64,000 bases of DNA from Micromonospora_H sonneratiae (GCF_042679305.1 NZ_JBHTMP010000040.1:1-64000), one strand, 5' to 3'. Positions 7,535 through 20,408 are shown, numbered from the stretch's first letter. Notes: generated by a model not told the origin, from the sequence alone. Made by a program: numbers and translations.

Positions 7535-7927
7535 ATGGATCTTCCAGTCAAGACGTTCCGGGTCACCCGGGCCGATCTGGTCCGCTACGCGGGTGCATCC
7601 GGCGACTTCAACCCGATCCACTGGAGCGATCGGACCGCGGTCAAGGTCGGCCTGCCCGGGGTGATCGCGCACGGCATGTTCACCATGGCGTTGGTGGGCC
7701 GGGCGGTGACCGAATGGGCTGGCGCGGCCGACGCGGTGGTCGAGTACGGCGTCCGGTTCACCCGACCGGTGGTGGTGCCGGACGACGACGAGGGCACCGA
7801 GATCCAGGTGAGCGCGGTCGTCCGGGGAGTCACCGAGGAGGGGCTGACCCGGCTCGACCTGACCGCGACCTGCCACGGCGAAAAGGTGCTGGCACAGGCC
7901 CGGGCCACGATCCGTACCCCGAGCTGA
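7535..7927 (+). CDS. hadB: (3R)-hydroxyacyl-ACP dehydratase subunit HadB-like (MaoC)
   Basis: The 130-residue MaoC hot-dog dehydratase carries the hydratase 2 signature YAGASGDFNPIHW with the catalytic Asp24 and His29. GLPGVIAHGMFTM follows, lining the active site. It is the catalytic partner of HadA, dehydrating (3R)-hydroxyacyl-ACP to trans-2-enoyl-ACP. The start ATG lies 2 bp after the hadA stop, with GGGGAGGA in the hadA end serving as ribosome site. A strong hairpin follows the gene. Confidence 0.9.
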   Translation: MDLPVKTFRVTRADLVRYAGASGDFNPIHWSDRTAVKVGLPGVIAHGMFTMALVGRAVTEWAGAADAVVEYGVRFTRPVVVPDDDEGTEIQVSAVVRGVTEEGLTRLDLTATCHGEKVLAQARATIRTPS

Positions 7928-7934
7928 GAAGGGG

Positions 7935-7970
7935 ACCGCGCGTCGGCAGTCACGCTGTCCGACGCGCGGT
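7935..7970 (+). terminator. Terminator hairpin after hadB
   Basis: ACCGCGCGTCGG and CCGACGCGCGGT form a perfect 12-bp stem with a 12-nt loop, 8 bp after the hadB stop. No T-run follows, as is common in actinobacteria. Confidence 0.75.
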
Positions 7971-7981
7971 GGGTGGACCGG

Positions 7982-8011
7982 TTGGGAAAGTCGTGCCTCT
8001 ACCCGTACACT
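7982..8011 (+). promoter_or_regulatory. Promoter of tRNA-Trp and probably secE-nusG
   Basis: TTGGGA (7982-7987) and TACACT (8006-8011) with an 18-bp spacer lie 64 bp upstream of tRNA-Trp and directly after a terminator hairpin. Confidence 0.6.
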
Positions 8012-8075
8012 GGTCCGCCGTGGGGCAAGTGACCCCTGCACGCGTCCGCGCGTCGCAGTGGTTGGTTTCCCACGA

Positions 8076-8148
<73 letters not shown>

Positions 8149-8266
8149 CGCCTTAGGCCTGACCGGTCCCGGGGGTCGGATTTCGGCCGGCCCGTCCGGG
8201 AGTGGTGAGACCAGCGCGGCGCGCGTTACCGACGCGCGCACCAACCACCCGGTGACGGAGGGCGAA

Positions 8267-8650
8267 GTGGCCGAGAGCAACCGGCGCGGCGAGGACGCCG
8301 CGGACGACCGTCTTGACGACGAGACGATCGACGACGCTATCGACGACGACGCTGAGGAGCCGGTTTCCCGCGGCGGCACCGCTACCCGCTCCCGCAAGAA
8401 GGCGGAATCGGCGGACAGCCGGTCCAAGGCCAAGGCAGAGACTAACCGGGTTGGAATTTTCGGCCGGGTCGGCCGGTTCTTCCGCGAGGTAGTGGGCGAG
8501 CTGCGTAAGGTCATTTGGCCTACCCGCAAGGAGCTGCTGACCTACACCGCCGTGGTGGTTACGTTCGTCACCGTGATGCTGGCGATCGTGGCCGGGCTGG
8601 ACTTCGCGTTTGCGAAGGGCGTGCTGTTCGTCTTCGGCAGCTCCAGCTGA
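8267..8650 (+). CDS. secE: Preprotein translocase subunit SecE
   Basis: SecE is the small essential subunit of the SecYEG channel. The C-terminal third carries the conserved GRFFREVVGELRKVIWPTRKELL amphipathic helix region and one membrane helix (about residues 90-118). GTG 8267 is chosen over GTG 8252 because GGAGGG at 8257-8262 is properly spaced for it, giving 127 residues. The first 70 residues form a long, acidic, low-complexity N-terminal extension (DDRLDDETIDDAIDDDAEE) followed by a basic patch. Extensions of this kind are common in high-GC actinobacterial SecE. nusG follows 38 bp downstream. Confidence 0.93.
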   Translation: MAESNRRGEDAADDRLDDETIDDAIDDDAEEPVSRGGTATRSRKKAESADSRSKAKAETNRVGIFGRVGRFFREVVGELRKVIWPTRKELLTYTAVVVTFVTVMLAIVAGLDFAFAKGVLFVFGSSS

Positions 8651-8688
8651 TGAGCCGACCCAGCTGATAGTGACGGAAGTGAGCGAGC

Positions 8689-9399
8689 GTGCCTGAGTAC
8701 GACGAGACCGCCGAACACGCGGACGAGCAGTCCGCGGTGGCGACGGCGGCGGACGACGAGTCGGTCGAGGCCGCCAGCGAGCCGGATTCGGAGCCGGAGG
8801 AGACCTTCGACCCGGTCGCCGAGCTACGGCAGAAGCTGCGTTACGCGCCGGGCGACTGGTTCGTGGTGCACTCGTACGCCGGTTACGAGAACAAGGTGAA
8901 GACCAACCTTGAGACTCGGATCACCAGCCTCGACATGGAGGAGTTCATCTACCAGGTCGAGGTGCCGACCCGGGAAGAGGTCGAGGTCAAGAACGGCAAG
9001 CGTTCGCAGGTTCAGGCGAAGGTCTTCCCCGGTTACATCCTGGTCCGGATGGAGCTGACGCCGGAGTCGTACTCCTGTGTGCGCAACACGCCGGGAGTGA
9101 CCGGCTTCGTCGGGGCGACCGACCGGGCCGACCGTCCGGCCCCGCTGTCGCTCGACGAGGTTCTCAAGTGGCTGGCGCCGGCGGTCGAGACCGCCGAGCA
9201 GAAGAAGGCGAAGCCGGAGATCAAGGTCCTCGACTTCGAGGTTGGCGACTCGGTTACGGTCACCGACGGTGCGTTCGCCTCGCTGCCAGCCACGATCAGC
9301 GAGATCAACCCGGACCAGCAGAAGCTGAAGGTGCTGGTTTCGATCTTCGGTCGGGAGACGCCGGTCGAGCTCAACTTCAACCAGGTCGCCAGGATCTGA
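8689..9399 (+). CDS. nusG: Transcription termination/antitermination protein NusG
   Basis: NusG binds RNA polymerase and couples it to Rho and the ribosome. The 236-residue protein has an acidic N-terminal extension (about residues 1-48), the NGN domain at about 55-165 (WFVVHSYAGYENKVKTNLE, VFPGYILVRMEL, VRNTPGVTGFVG) and a C-terminal KOW domain at about 183-236. The start is GTG 8689 behind a GGAAGTGAGC site. It forms the usual secE-nusG pair; rplK follows after a 149-bp gap. Confidence 0.97.
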   Translation: MPEYDETAEHADEQSAVATAADDESVEAASEPDSEPEETFDPVAELRQKLRYAPGDWFVVHSYAGYENKVKTNLETRITSLDMEEFIYQVEVPTREEVEVKNGKRSQVQAKVFPGYILVRMELTPESYSCVRNTPGVTGFVGATDRADRPAPLSLDEVLKWLAPAVETAEQKKAKPEIKVLDFEVGDSVTVTDGAFASLPATISEINPDQQKLKVLVSIFGRETPVELNFNQVARI

Positions 9400-9423
9400 C
9401 TTAGCGGAGCGCTGGGCGAGGAC

Positions 9424-9441
9424 CTCGGCCGTTTGGCCGAG
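9424..9441 (+). terminator. Hairpin between nusG and rplK
   Basis: CTCGGCC and GGCCGAG pair across loop GTTT, 24 bp after nusG. It could be a weak terminator or the start of an rplK leader. No clear promoter with normal spacing follows. Confidence 0.4.
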
Positions 9442-9548
9442 CATGACCTGCGCTAGCCTAGAACGTCGCCCGGTGGGTCGCGCTTGACCGTGCGCGCCCT
9501 GCCAGCGAGTCAGGTGCACCTTCACCAGTTCAAGCCCCAGGAAGAGAC

Positions 9549-9983
9549 ATGCCTCCCAAGAAGAAGAAGCTCGTCAAGACGTTCACGCTTCAGTTGCCGG
9601 CCGGCCAGGCCACTCCGGCACCGCCGGTTGGTCCCGCGCTCGGTCAGCACGGCGTCAACATCATGGAGTTCTGCAAGTCGTACAACGCCCAGACCGAGTC
9701 GCAGCGTGGTGACATCGTCCCCGCTGAGATCAGCGTGTACGAGGACCGGACCTTCACCTTCGTGCTGAAGACCCCGCCGGCCGCTCGGCTGCTGATCAAG
9801 GCTGCTGGTGTGCCGAAGGGCTCCGGCGTGCCGCACACCACCAAGGTCGGTTCGGTGACCCGCGCCCAGCTGCGCGAGATCGCCGAGAAGAAGATGGCCG
9901 ACCTGAACGCCAACGACGTGGAACAGGCCGAGAAGATCATCGCCGGCACCGCCCGGTCGATGGGCATCACGGTCAAGGAATAA
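9549..9983 (+). CDS. rplK: 50S ribosomal protein L11
   Basis: L11 is 144 residues, the normal length. It binds the GTPase-associated centre of 23S rRNA and is the site of thiostrepton action and RelA activation. Visible are the N-terminal KKLVKTFTLQLPAGQATPAP linker with the conserved prolines, GPALGQHGVNIMEFCKSYN, and the C-terminal RNA-binding GTARSMGITV. The start ATG follows AGGAAGAG. It is paired with rplA; L1 is the autogenous repressor of this operon in many bacteria. Confidence 0.97.
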   Translation: MPPKKKKLVKTFTLQLPAGQATPAPPVGPALGQHGVNIMEFCKSYNAQTESQRGDIVPAEISVYEDRTFTFVLKTPPAARLLIKAAGVPKGSGVPHTTKVGSVTRAQLREIAEKKMADLNANDVEQAEKIIAGTARSMGITVKE

Positions 9984-10064
9984 GGCTCCGAGCACCAGCA
10001 GGGACCAAACCGTGGGAGGGCACGCATCGGCGTGACCCGCCAGGAACCACAGGAGTATCGAGAC

Positions 10065-10781
10065 ATGCAGCGCAGCAAGAACTACCGTAAGGCCGCCGAG
10101 GCGGTCGACCGGTCCAAGCTCTACACCCCGGCCGAGGCGGTCAAGCTCGCCAAGGACACCAGCACCGTCAAGTTCGACGCCACGGTCGAGGTCGCGATGC
10201 GCCTCGGTGTCGACCCCCGTAAGGCGGACCAGATGGTTCGCGGCACGGTCAACCTGCCGCACGGCACGGGTAAGACCGCCCGCGTGATCGTCTTCGCGGC
10301 CGGAGCGAAGGCCGAGGAGGCCACCGCCGCCGGTGCGGACGCGGTGGGCACCGACGAGCTGGTTGCCCGGATCCAAGAGGGCTGGCTCGACTTCGATGCG
10401 GCGATCGCAACGCCGGACCAGATGGCCAAGATCGGTCGAATCGCGCGGATCCTGGGCCCGCGCGGTCTCATGCCGAACCCGAAGACCGGCACCGTGACCA
10501 TGGACGTCACCAAGGCCGTCTCGGACATCAAGGGTGGAAAGATCACCTTCCGGGTGGACAAGCACTCCAACCTGCACCTGATCATCGGCAAGGCCTCCTT
10601 CTCCGAGGCTCAGCTGGTCGACAACTACGCCGCGGTCCTCGACGAGGTACTGCGGGTCAAGCCGTCCGCTGCCAAGGGCAAGTACCTCAAGAAGGTCACC
10701 CTCACCACCACGATGGGCCCGGGCGTCCCGGTTGACCCCAACGTGGTGAAGAACCTGCGCGAGGGCCAGGCCGAGGCCTGA
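10065..10781 (+). CDS. rplA: 50S ribosomal protein L1
   Basis: L1 forms the mobile stalk by the E site and commonly represses its own operon. ATG 10065 is preferred over GTG 10032 because ACAGGAG lies just upstream and the protein then begins MQRSKNYRKAAEAVD, as in relatives (238 residues). Conserved blocks include DATVEVAMRLGVDPRKADQ, RGTVNLPHGTGK, GPRGLMPNPKTGTV and GGKITFRVDKHSNLH. A perfect 19-bp hairpin ends the rplKA unit. Confidence 0.96.
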   Translation: MQRSKNYRKAAEAVDRSKLYTPAEAVKLAKDTSTVKFDATVEVAMRLGVDPRKADQMVRGTVNLPHGTGKTARVIVFAAGAKAEEATAAGADAVGTDELVARIQEGWLDFDAAIATPDQMAKIGRIARILGPRGLMPNPKTGTVTMDVTKAVSDIKGGKITFRVDKHSNLHLIIGKASFSEAQLVDNYAAVLDEVLRVKPSAAKGKYLKKVTLTTTMGPGVPVDPNVVKNLREGQAEA

Positions 10782-10798
10782 GTTTCACGGTCGAACGA

Positions 10799-10839
10799 CG
10801 GATCGGGGCACCCCCAGCTTCTGGGGGTGCCCCGATCCG
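10799..10839 (+). terminator. Strong terminator of rplK-rplA
   Basis: A perfect 19-bp stem (starting CGGATCGGGGCACCCCC) with a CTT loop begins 17 bp after the rplA stop. Confidence 0.85.
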
Positions 10840-11124
10840 TCTCAGCCCACGGGGAACAGCAGAAGCCGGGGCGGTACGCGTACGGGCGGCACCGCCGTAC
10901 CGGGACCGTGGGTGTGCGGGGCACGGAGGGTACGTCGCCGTACCGCCCTCGGGCGGCTCCGCTCCCGACGTCCGGGGCAGCCCTCGGCGTACGTGTCGGC
11001 CCTCGGCCTGGTTGCCCGGCAACCTGGCGGGTACGTGGCCGGGGCCGGGGCCGGTTGGAAGCACGCGCCACCGCTGCCCAATGGTCACGCTGCAGGGTCC
11101 CGGTTCCGCCGAGCCGGAGGCGAT
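10840..11124 (+). other. Gene-free spacer between rplA and the rplJ promoter
   Basis: Nothing coding is supported. Frames on both strands stay open only because of extreme GC content, and their translations are Arg/Pro/Gly-rich. The stretch contains repeated CGTACG-type words but no defined element. Confidence 0.4.
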
Positions 11125-11154
11125 TTGGCAGCCAGCCAGGGCTTCCCGTACTCT
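11125..11154 (+). promoter_or_regulatory. Promoter of rplJ-rplL
   Basis: TTGGCA (11125-11130) and TACTCT (11149-11154) have an 18-bp spacer. They lie about 250 bp upstream of rplJ, leaving room for the L10-type leader. Confidence 0.6.
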
Positions 11155-11195
11155 GGCCTCGCACGTCCGGTTTCCGGCCGGACGAGCATCGTAAC

Positions 11196-11340
11196 CACCC
11201 AAAGACCGCTGGTCACCGTGCCCCGGCACGGTCGAAGGTCCCGTTCGACGGGCGGCCCGCGCAGGGGGAGACGGTAGCGTTCACTGGTCGTCCACCTATG
11301 ACCATGTCCGCCCCGTGCGCCCTGCGCCGGGGCGTTTCTC
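11196..11340 (+). promoter_or_regulatory. L10-type mRNA leader with attenuator
   Basis: The leader contains AAAGACCGCTGGTC, a perfect 8-bp hairpin (ACCGTGCC/GGCACGGT, 11215-11232) and GAAGGTCCC. This is the arrangement of the ribosomal protein L10 binding leader upstream of rplJ in bacteria. Downstream, CGCCCCG (11309-11315) pairs with CGGGGCG (11328-11334) and is followed by TTTCTC, a likely attenuator. Autoregulation of rplJL by L10(L12)4 is inferred from the family. Confidence 0.6.
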
Positions 11341-11406
11341 GTTGCGGCGGTTTCTTCAATACCGATTTCGAAGGTAACCAGCCCGGAGCAATGAGAGAGG
11401 AGGGAC

Positions 11407-11952
11407 ATGGCGGACAAGCCGGTTCGGGCCGACAAGGCCACTGCCGTTGCCGAACTGACCGAGCACTTCCGTAGCTCGGGTGCCACCGTGCTGACCGAGT
11501 ACCGCGGCTTGACGGTTTCCCAGCTCACCGCGCTGCGGCGCGCGCTGGGTCGGGAAACGACCTACGCGGTCGCGAAGAACACGCTGGCCAAGCGTGCTGC
11601 AGCGGATGCTGGCATCGACGGCCTCGACGAGCTGTTCACCGGTCCTACCGCGCTTACCTTCGTCTCCGGCGATGTCGTCGAGGCGGCGAAGGGCCTGCGT
11701 GATTTCGCGAAGGCCAACCCGAAGCTCGTCATCAAGGGTGGCGTCTTCGAGGGCAAGGCCATCACCGCGGCCGAGGTCAACAAGCTCGCCGACCTTGAGT
11801 CCCGCGAGGTGCTGCTGGCCAAGCTGGCCGGCGCGATGAAGGCCAACCTGAGCAAGGCTGCGGCCCTGTTCCAGGCGCCGCTGTCGAAGACCGCCCGCCT
11901 GGCGGCTGCCCTGCAGGAAAAGCGCGAGAAGGAGGGCGAGGAGCAGGCCTGA
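11407..11952 (+). CDS. rplJ: 50S ribosomal protein L10
   Basis: L10 anchors the L7/L12 stalk to 23S rRNA. The 181-residue product shows the family blocks VAELTEHFRSSGATVLTEYR, GLTVSQLTALRRALG, VAKNTLAKRAA and FTGPTALTF. Its C-terminal helical spine (about 145-175) binds L12 dimers, and a charged KREKEGEEQA tail ends it. GAGAGGAGGG precedes the ATG. It is co-transcribed with rplL 57 bp downstream and is preceded by an attenuator-type leader. Confidence 0.97.
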   Translation: MADKPVRADKATAVAELTEHFRSSGATVLTEYRGLTVSQLTALRRALGRETTYAVAKNTLAKRAAADAGIDGLDELFTGPTALTFVSGDVVEAAKGLRDFAKANPKLVIKGGVFEGKAITAAEVNKLADLESREVLLAKLAGAMKANLSKAAALFQAPLSKTARLAAALQEKREKEGEEQA

Positions 11953-12009
11953 CGGCCGGACTCGTCGCCACCAGTCATTCTTCAAAGTACTTAGGAAAGG
12001 ACGCCAGAC

Positions 12010-12393
12010 ATGGCGAAGCTCAGCACCGAAGAGCTGCTCGACGCGTTCAAGGAGATGACGCTGATCGAGCTCTCGGAGTTCGTGAAGCAGTTCGAGGAGA
12101 CCTTCGACGTCACCGCTGCCGCCCCGGTGGCTGTCGCGGCTGCCGCCCCGGGTGCCCCCGCGGCCGAGGCCGAGCCGGAGAAGGACGAGTTCGACGTCGT
12201 CCTCGAGGCTGACGGTGGCAAGAAGATCCAGGTCATCAAGGTCGTGCGTGAGCTGACCGGCCTGGGCCTGAAGGAGGCCAAGGACGTGGTCGAGGCCGCG
12301 CCGAAGGCCGTCCTGGAGAAGGTCAACAAGGAGACCGCCGACAAGGCCAAGGCGAAGCTCGAGGCCGAGGGTGCCAAGGTTTCCCTGAAGTGA
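12010..12393 (+). CDS. rplL: 50S ribosomal protein L7/L12
   Basis: L7/L12 is the multicopy stalk protein that recruits translation factors. The 127-residue protein has the N-terminal dimerisation helix pair (STEELLDAFKEMTLIELSEF), an Ala/Pro-rich flexible hinge at about 35-58, and the C-terminal factor-binding domain with KIQVIKVVRELTGLGLKEAK. AGGAAAGG precedes the start. A perfect 16-bp terminator hairpin lies shortly after the stop. Confidence 0.97.
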   Translation: MAKLSTEELLDAFKEMTLIELSEFVKQFEETFDVTAAAPVAVAAAAPGAPAAEAEPEKDEFDVVLEADGGKKIQVIKVVRELTGLGLKEAKDVVEAAPKAVLEKVNKETADKAKAKLEAEGAKVSLK

Positions 12394-12410
12394 GCTGACG
12401 CACACTGTGC

Positions 12411-12452
12411 CAGAGCGGGCGGGGATTCGGCGCCGGATCCCCGCCCGCTCTG
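12411..12452 (+). terminator. Terminator of rplJ-rplL
   Basis: CAGAGCGGGCGGGGAT and its exact complement form a 16-bp stem around a 10-nt loop, 17 bp after rplL. Confidence 0.85.
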
Positions 12453-12782
12453 CTGTGTCCGGTGTCCGGCGGTAGCCCGATGATCAGGGCGTTGGTCGCC
12501 CGGGTGTCGGCTGGTAGGGGCGTGTTCGCGTCAGGACCGTTGGTGAGGCTACGATTCGACCCGCCTGCCAGCCCTTGACGCAGCCCCCAGCCGACAGGCA
12601 CGCTGGACCAGCAAGACCTTCCGCGCTTGCAACGGCTACCGCTTGGGTAATGGCCATGGCAGCACCGTCGCCATGTCCCGACAGCCCAAGTGGTCCCGCG
12701 GGAAACGCCGCGTTCTGAGCGGCCCGGAGGCACCTGTTCAGGTGCCCGGAGGCACGTTCCGCGACGTCCTGCGGTGGTTGGC
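12453..12782 (+). other. Gene-free rpoB upstream region
   Basis: There is no supported gene. The one clear structure is a hairpin at 12729-12746 (GGCACCTG-TT-CAGGTGCC). GGAGGCAC occurs on both sides of it. The stretch may host extra rpoB regulatory sites. Confidence 0.4.
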
Positions 12783-12811
12783 TGGACAGCGGTTAGCCTC
12801 TCGGCTACACT
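12783..12811 (+). promoter_or_regulatory. Promoter of rpoB-rpoC
   Basis: TGGACA (12783-12788) and TACACT (12806-12811) with the optimal 17-bp spacer lie 126 bp upstream of the rpoB start and outside the rplL terminator. Confidence 0.65.
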
Positions 12812-12937
12812 GCTAGTTTGCGCTGCCTTCCGACTTGACCCCTGCTCGGAATGTCCGTTTGTGGATATTTGGAGTGGGGTCATTGGAGTGCACGCGTAAC
12901 AGCCGTTTTGCAGCACCGGTCCTCGGAAGGACGCATC

Positions 12938-15900
12938 TTGGCAGCTTCCCGCCCTGCGAAGACCAGTCGTACGTCGAGCGCTTTCGCGCCCCGCCGAATC
13001 TCATTCGGCAGGATCACCGAACACCTCGAGGTCCCCAACCTCCTTGCCATCCAGAACGAGTCGTTTGACTGGCTGGTCGGTAACGAGGCTTGGCAGGGCC
13101 GGTCGGCTGACGACCCGCACGCTCGCTCGGGTCTCGCGGAGATCCTCGACGAGATTAGTCCCATTGAGGACTTCTCCGGCACCATGTCACTGTCCTTCTC
13201 CGCGCCGCGCTTCGATGAGGTCAAGGCCTCGATCGAGGAGTGCAAGGAGAAGGACCTGACCTACTGCGCTCCGCTGTTCGTGACGGCGGAGTTCACCAAC
13301 AACACCACTGGCGAGATCAAGAGCCAGACGGTGTTCATGGGTGACTTCCCGATGATGACGCCGAAGGGCACCTTCATCATCAACGGCACCGAGCGCGTCG
13401 TGGTCAGCCAGCTCGTCCGGTCCCCGGGCGTCTACTTCGACAAGCAGCCGGACAAGACCTCCGACCGCGACCTCTCCAGCGTCAAGGTGATCCCGAGCCG
13501 GGGTGCCTGGCTGGAGTTCGACATCGACAAGCGCGACACTGTCGGTGTCCGTATCGACCGTAAGCGGCGTCAGGCAGTCACCGTGCTGCTCAAGGCCATC
13601 GGTTGGACCACCGAGCAGATCCGCGAACGGTTCGGCTGGTCCGAGTTGATGATGACCACCCTGGAGAAGGACCACATCGCCGGGGCGGACGAGGCGCTAC
13701 TCGACATCTACCGCAAGCTGCGGCCGGGTGAGCCGCCGACGCGGGAGAACGCGCAGACCCTGCTCGACAACCTCTTCTTCAACCCGAAGCGGTACGACGT
13801 CGCCAAGGTCGGTCGGTACAAGTTCAACAAGAAGCTCGAAGTCAACGTGCCGATCACCACGGGCACGCTGACCGAGGACGACATCGTCGCCACCGTGGAG
13901 TACCTCTGCCGGCTGCACGCCGGTGAGGACGGCTACGAGGCCGACGACATCGACCACTTCGGCAACCGTCGCCTGCGTACCGTGGGCGAGCTGATCCAGA
14001 ACCAGGTCCGGGTCGGTCTGTCCCGGATGGAGCGGGTCGTCCGTGAGCGGATGACCACCCAGGACGTCGAGGCGATCACGCCGCAGACCCTGATCAACAT
14101 CCGTCCGGTGGTGGCGGCGATCAAGGAGTTCTTCGGCACGTCCCAGCTGTCCCAGTTCATGGACCAGACCAACCCGCTGGCGGGCCTGACCCACCGGCGC
14201 CGGCTGAGCGCGCTTGGCCCGGGTGGTCTGTCCCGGGAGCGGGCCGGCTTCGAGGTCCGTGACGTGCACCCGTCCCACTACGGCCGGATGTGCCCGATCG
14301 AGACCCCGGAAGGCCCGAACATCGGTCTGATCGGTGCGCTCTCCACCTTCGCGCGGGTCAACCCGTTCGGGTTCATCGAGACGCCGTACCGCAAGGTCGT
14401 CGACGGCCGGGTGACCGACCAGATCGACTACCTGACCGCGGACGAGGAGGACCGGTTCGTCAAGGCGCAGGCCAACGCCCCGCTGAAGAGCGACGGGCAC
14501 TTCGCCGAGGACCGGGTCCTGGTCCGTCGAAAGGGCGGTGAGGTCGACTTCGTCGCCCCGACCGCAGTCGACTACATGGACGTCTCGCCGCGTCAGATGG
14601 TGTCGGTCGCGACCGCCATGATCCCGTTCCTCGAGCACGACGACGCCAACCGGGCACTGATGGGCGCGAACATGCAGCGCCAGGCCGTGCCGCTGGTCAA
14701 GGCGGAGTCGCCGCTGGTCGGCACCGGCATGGAGTACCGCGCCGCAGTCGACGCCGGTGACGTGGTCGTGGCCGAGGTCGGCGGTGTGGTCGAGGACCTG
14801 TGCGCCGACTACGTGACGGTGCACCAGGACGACGGGCACCGGCGTACCTACCTGCTGCACAAGTTCCGCCGCTCCAACGCCGGCTCCTGCGTCAACCAGA
14901 AGCCGGTCGTCTTCGAGGGGGACCGCGTCGAGGCCGGTCAGGTCATCGCCGACGGGCCGTGCACCGACGAGGGCGAGATGGCGCTCGGGCGCAACCTGCT
15001 CGTGGCGTTCATGACCTGGGAGGGCCACAACTACGAGGACGCGATCATCCTGTCGCAGCGCCTCGTGCAGCAGGACGCCCTCACCTCGATCCACATCGAG
15101 GAGCACGAGGTCGACGCCCGTGACACCAAGCTGGGCCCGGAAGAGATCACCCGCGACATCCCGAACGTCAGCGAGGAGATGCTGGCCGACCTCGACGAGC
15201 GGGGGATCATCCGGATCGGTGCGGAGGTCGTCCCCGGCGACATCCTGGTCGGAAAGGTCACGCCCAAGGGTGAGACCGAGCTGACCCCGGAGGAGCGGCT
15301 GCTTCGCGCGATCTTCGGTGAGAAGGCTCGTGAGGTCCGGGACACCTCGCTGAAGGTGCCGCACGGTGAGAGCGGCACGGTCATCGGTGTGCGTACGTTC
15401 TCCCGTGAGGACGGCGACGAGCTGCCGCCGGGTGTCAACGAGCTGGTACGGGTCTACGTCGCGCAGAAGCGGAAGATCCAGGACGGCGACAAGCTCGCCG
15501 GCCGGCACGGTAACAAGGGTGTCATCTCCAAGATCCTGCCGGTCGAGGACATGCCGTTCCTGGAGGACGGCACCCCGGTCGACATCGTGCTCAACCCGCT
15601 CGGTGTGCCGAGCCGGATGAACATCGGTCAGGTGCTGGAGACCCACCTCGGCTGGGTGGCCAAGACCGGTTGGAAGATCGATGGCGACGACGCCGATTGG
15701 AAGCGGGCGCTGCGTTCGATCGACGCCGCCGAGTCGGAGCCGGACACCAACGTGGCGACGCCGGTCTTCGACGGCGCCAAGGAGGAGGAGATCTCCGGTC
15801 TGCTCTCGTCGACCCTGCCCAACCGGGACGGCAAGCAGCTGATCGGCGCGAGCGGAAAGGCGCAGCTCTTCGACGGTCGTTCCGGCGAGCCGCTGCCCGA

Positions 15901-16378
15901 CCCGATCGCGGTCGGCTACATCTACATCCTCAAGCTGAACCACCTGGTCGACGACAAGATCCACGCTCGGTCGACCGGCCCGTACTCGATGATCACGCAG
16001 CAGCCGCTGGGTGGTAAGGCGCAGTTCGGTGGTCAGCGCTTCGGTGAGATGGAGTGCTGGGCGATGCAGGCGTACGGCGCCGCGTACGCCCTGCAGGAGC
16101 TGCTGACGATCAAGTCCGACGACGTCCTGGGCCGGGTCAAGGTCTATGAGGCGATCGTCAAGGGCGAGAACATCCCCGAGCCGGGCATCCCGGAGTCGTT
16201 CAAGGTGCTGCTCAAGGAGCTGCAGTCGCTGTGCCTCAACGTCGAGGTGCTCTCCAGCGACGGTGTGGCTCTGGAGATGCGCGAGACCGACGACGAGGTC
16301 TTCCGGGCCGCGGAGGAACTCGGCATCGACCTGTCCCGGCGCCCGAACGAAGGCGTGAGCAGCGTCGACGAAATTTAG
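12938..16378 (+). CDS. rpoB: RNA polymerase subunit beta
   Basis: The protein begins LAASRPAKTSRTSSAF at TTG 12938, behind GGAAGGA at 12925-12931, and has 1146 residues. The same frame is open back to 12851, but that part lacks family similarity. The rifampicin-binding cluster at about 400-430 reads SQLSQFMDQTNPLAGLTHRR. It keeps the residues equivalent to E. coli Q513, D516, H526 and S531, but has Thr at the N518 position. Other hallmarks are RGAWLEFDIDKRD, GRMCPIETPEGPNIGLI and QPLGGKAQFGGQRFGEMEC. rpoC follows after 86 bp, so both are one transcript. Confidence 0.98.
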   Translation: MAASRPAKTSRTSSAFAPRRISFGRITEHLEVPNLLAIQNESFDWLVGNEAWQGRSADDPHARSGLAEILDEISPIEDFSGTMSLSFSAPRFDEVKASIEECKEKDLTYCAPLFVTAEFTNNTTGEIKSQTVFMGDFPMMTPKGTFIINGTERVVVSQLVRSPGVYFDKQPDKTSDRDLSSVKVIPSRGAWLEFDIDKRDTVGVRIDRKRRQAVTVLLKAIGWTTEQIRERFGWSELMMTTLEKDHIAGADEALLDIYRKLRPGEPPTRENAQTLLDNLFFNPKRYDVAKVGRYKFNKKLEVNVPITTGTLTEDDIVATVEYLCRLHAGEDGYEADDIDHFGNRRLRTVGELIQNQVRVGLSRMERVVRERMTTQDVEAITPQTLINIRPVVAAIKEFFGTSQLSQFMDQTNPLAGLTHRRRLSALGPGGLSRERAGFEVRDVHPSHYGRMCPIETPEGPNIGLIGALSTFARVNPFGFIETPYRKVVDGRVTDQIDYLTADEEDRFVKAQANAPLKSDGHFAEDRVLVRRKGGEVDFVAPTAVDYMDVSPRQMVSVATAMIPFLEHDDANRALMGANMQRQAVPLVKAESPLVGTGMEYRAAVDAGDVVVAEVGGVVEDLCADYVTVHQDDGHRRTYLLHKFRRSNAGSCVNQKPVVFEGDRVEAGQVIADGPCTDEGEMALGRNLLVAFMTWEGHNYEDAIILSQRLVQQDALTSIHIEEHEVDARDTKLGPEEITRDIPNVSEEMLADLDERGIIRIGAEVVPGDILVGKVTPKGETELTPEERLLRAIFGEKAREVRDTSLKVPHGESGTVIGVRTFSREDGDELPPGVNELVRVYVAQKRKIQDGDKLAGRHGNKGVISKILPVEDMPFLEDGTPVDIVLNPLGVPSRMNIGQVLETHLGWVAKTGWKIDGDDADWKRALRSIDAAESEPDTNVATPVFDGAKEEEISGLLSSTLPNRDGKQLIGASGKAQLFDGRSGEPLPDPIAVGYIYILKLNHLVDDKIHARSTGPYSMITQQPLGGKAQFGGQRFGEMECWAMQAYGAAYALQELLTIKSDDVLGRVKVYEAIVKGENIPEPGIPESFKVLLKELQSLCLNVEVLSSDGVALEMRETDDEVFRAAEELGIDLSRRPNEGVSSVDEI

Positions 16379-16464
16379 CGGGCGTGTCCGGGGTGGGTGA
16401 TCACCCGCCCCGGACACCCGTCGGACCTAGAACCCAACCGAGCAACGAAGAGGGATAGGACCAA

Positions 16465-20352
<3,888 letters not shown>

Positions 20353-20362
20353 GCGAAACGGT

Positions 20363-20408
20363 GCCAGGCGCTCCGCACGTCGTACCGACGACGCGTGGGG
20401 CGCCTGGC
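20363..20408 (+). terminator. Terminator of rpoB-rpoC
   Basis: GCCAGGCGC (20363-20371) pairs with GCGCCTGGC (20400-20408). An inner stem forms around ACGTCGT/ACGACG, and TCTTTGT follows. Confidence 0.8.

Noticed and set aside
12851..12937. 29-codon N-terminal extension of rpoB
   Set aside because: There is no family similarity and a proper GGAAGGA site precedes TTG 12938.
13697..16417. 906-codon minus-strand frame opposite rpoB, and similar long antisense frames opposite fusA, tuf, adk and others
   Set aside because: All are antisense shadows of certain genes, lacking ribosome sites and recognisable domains.
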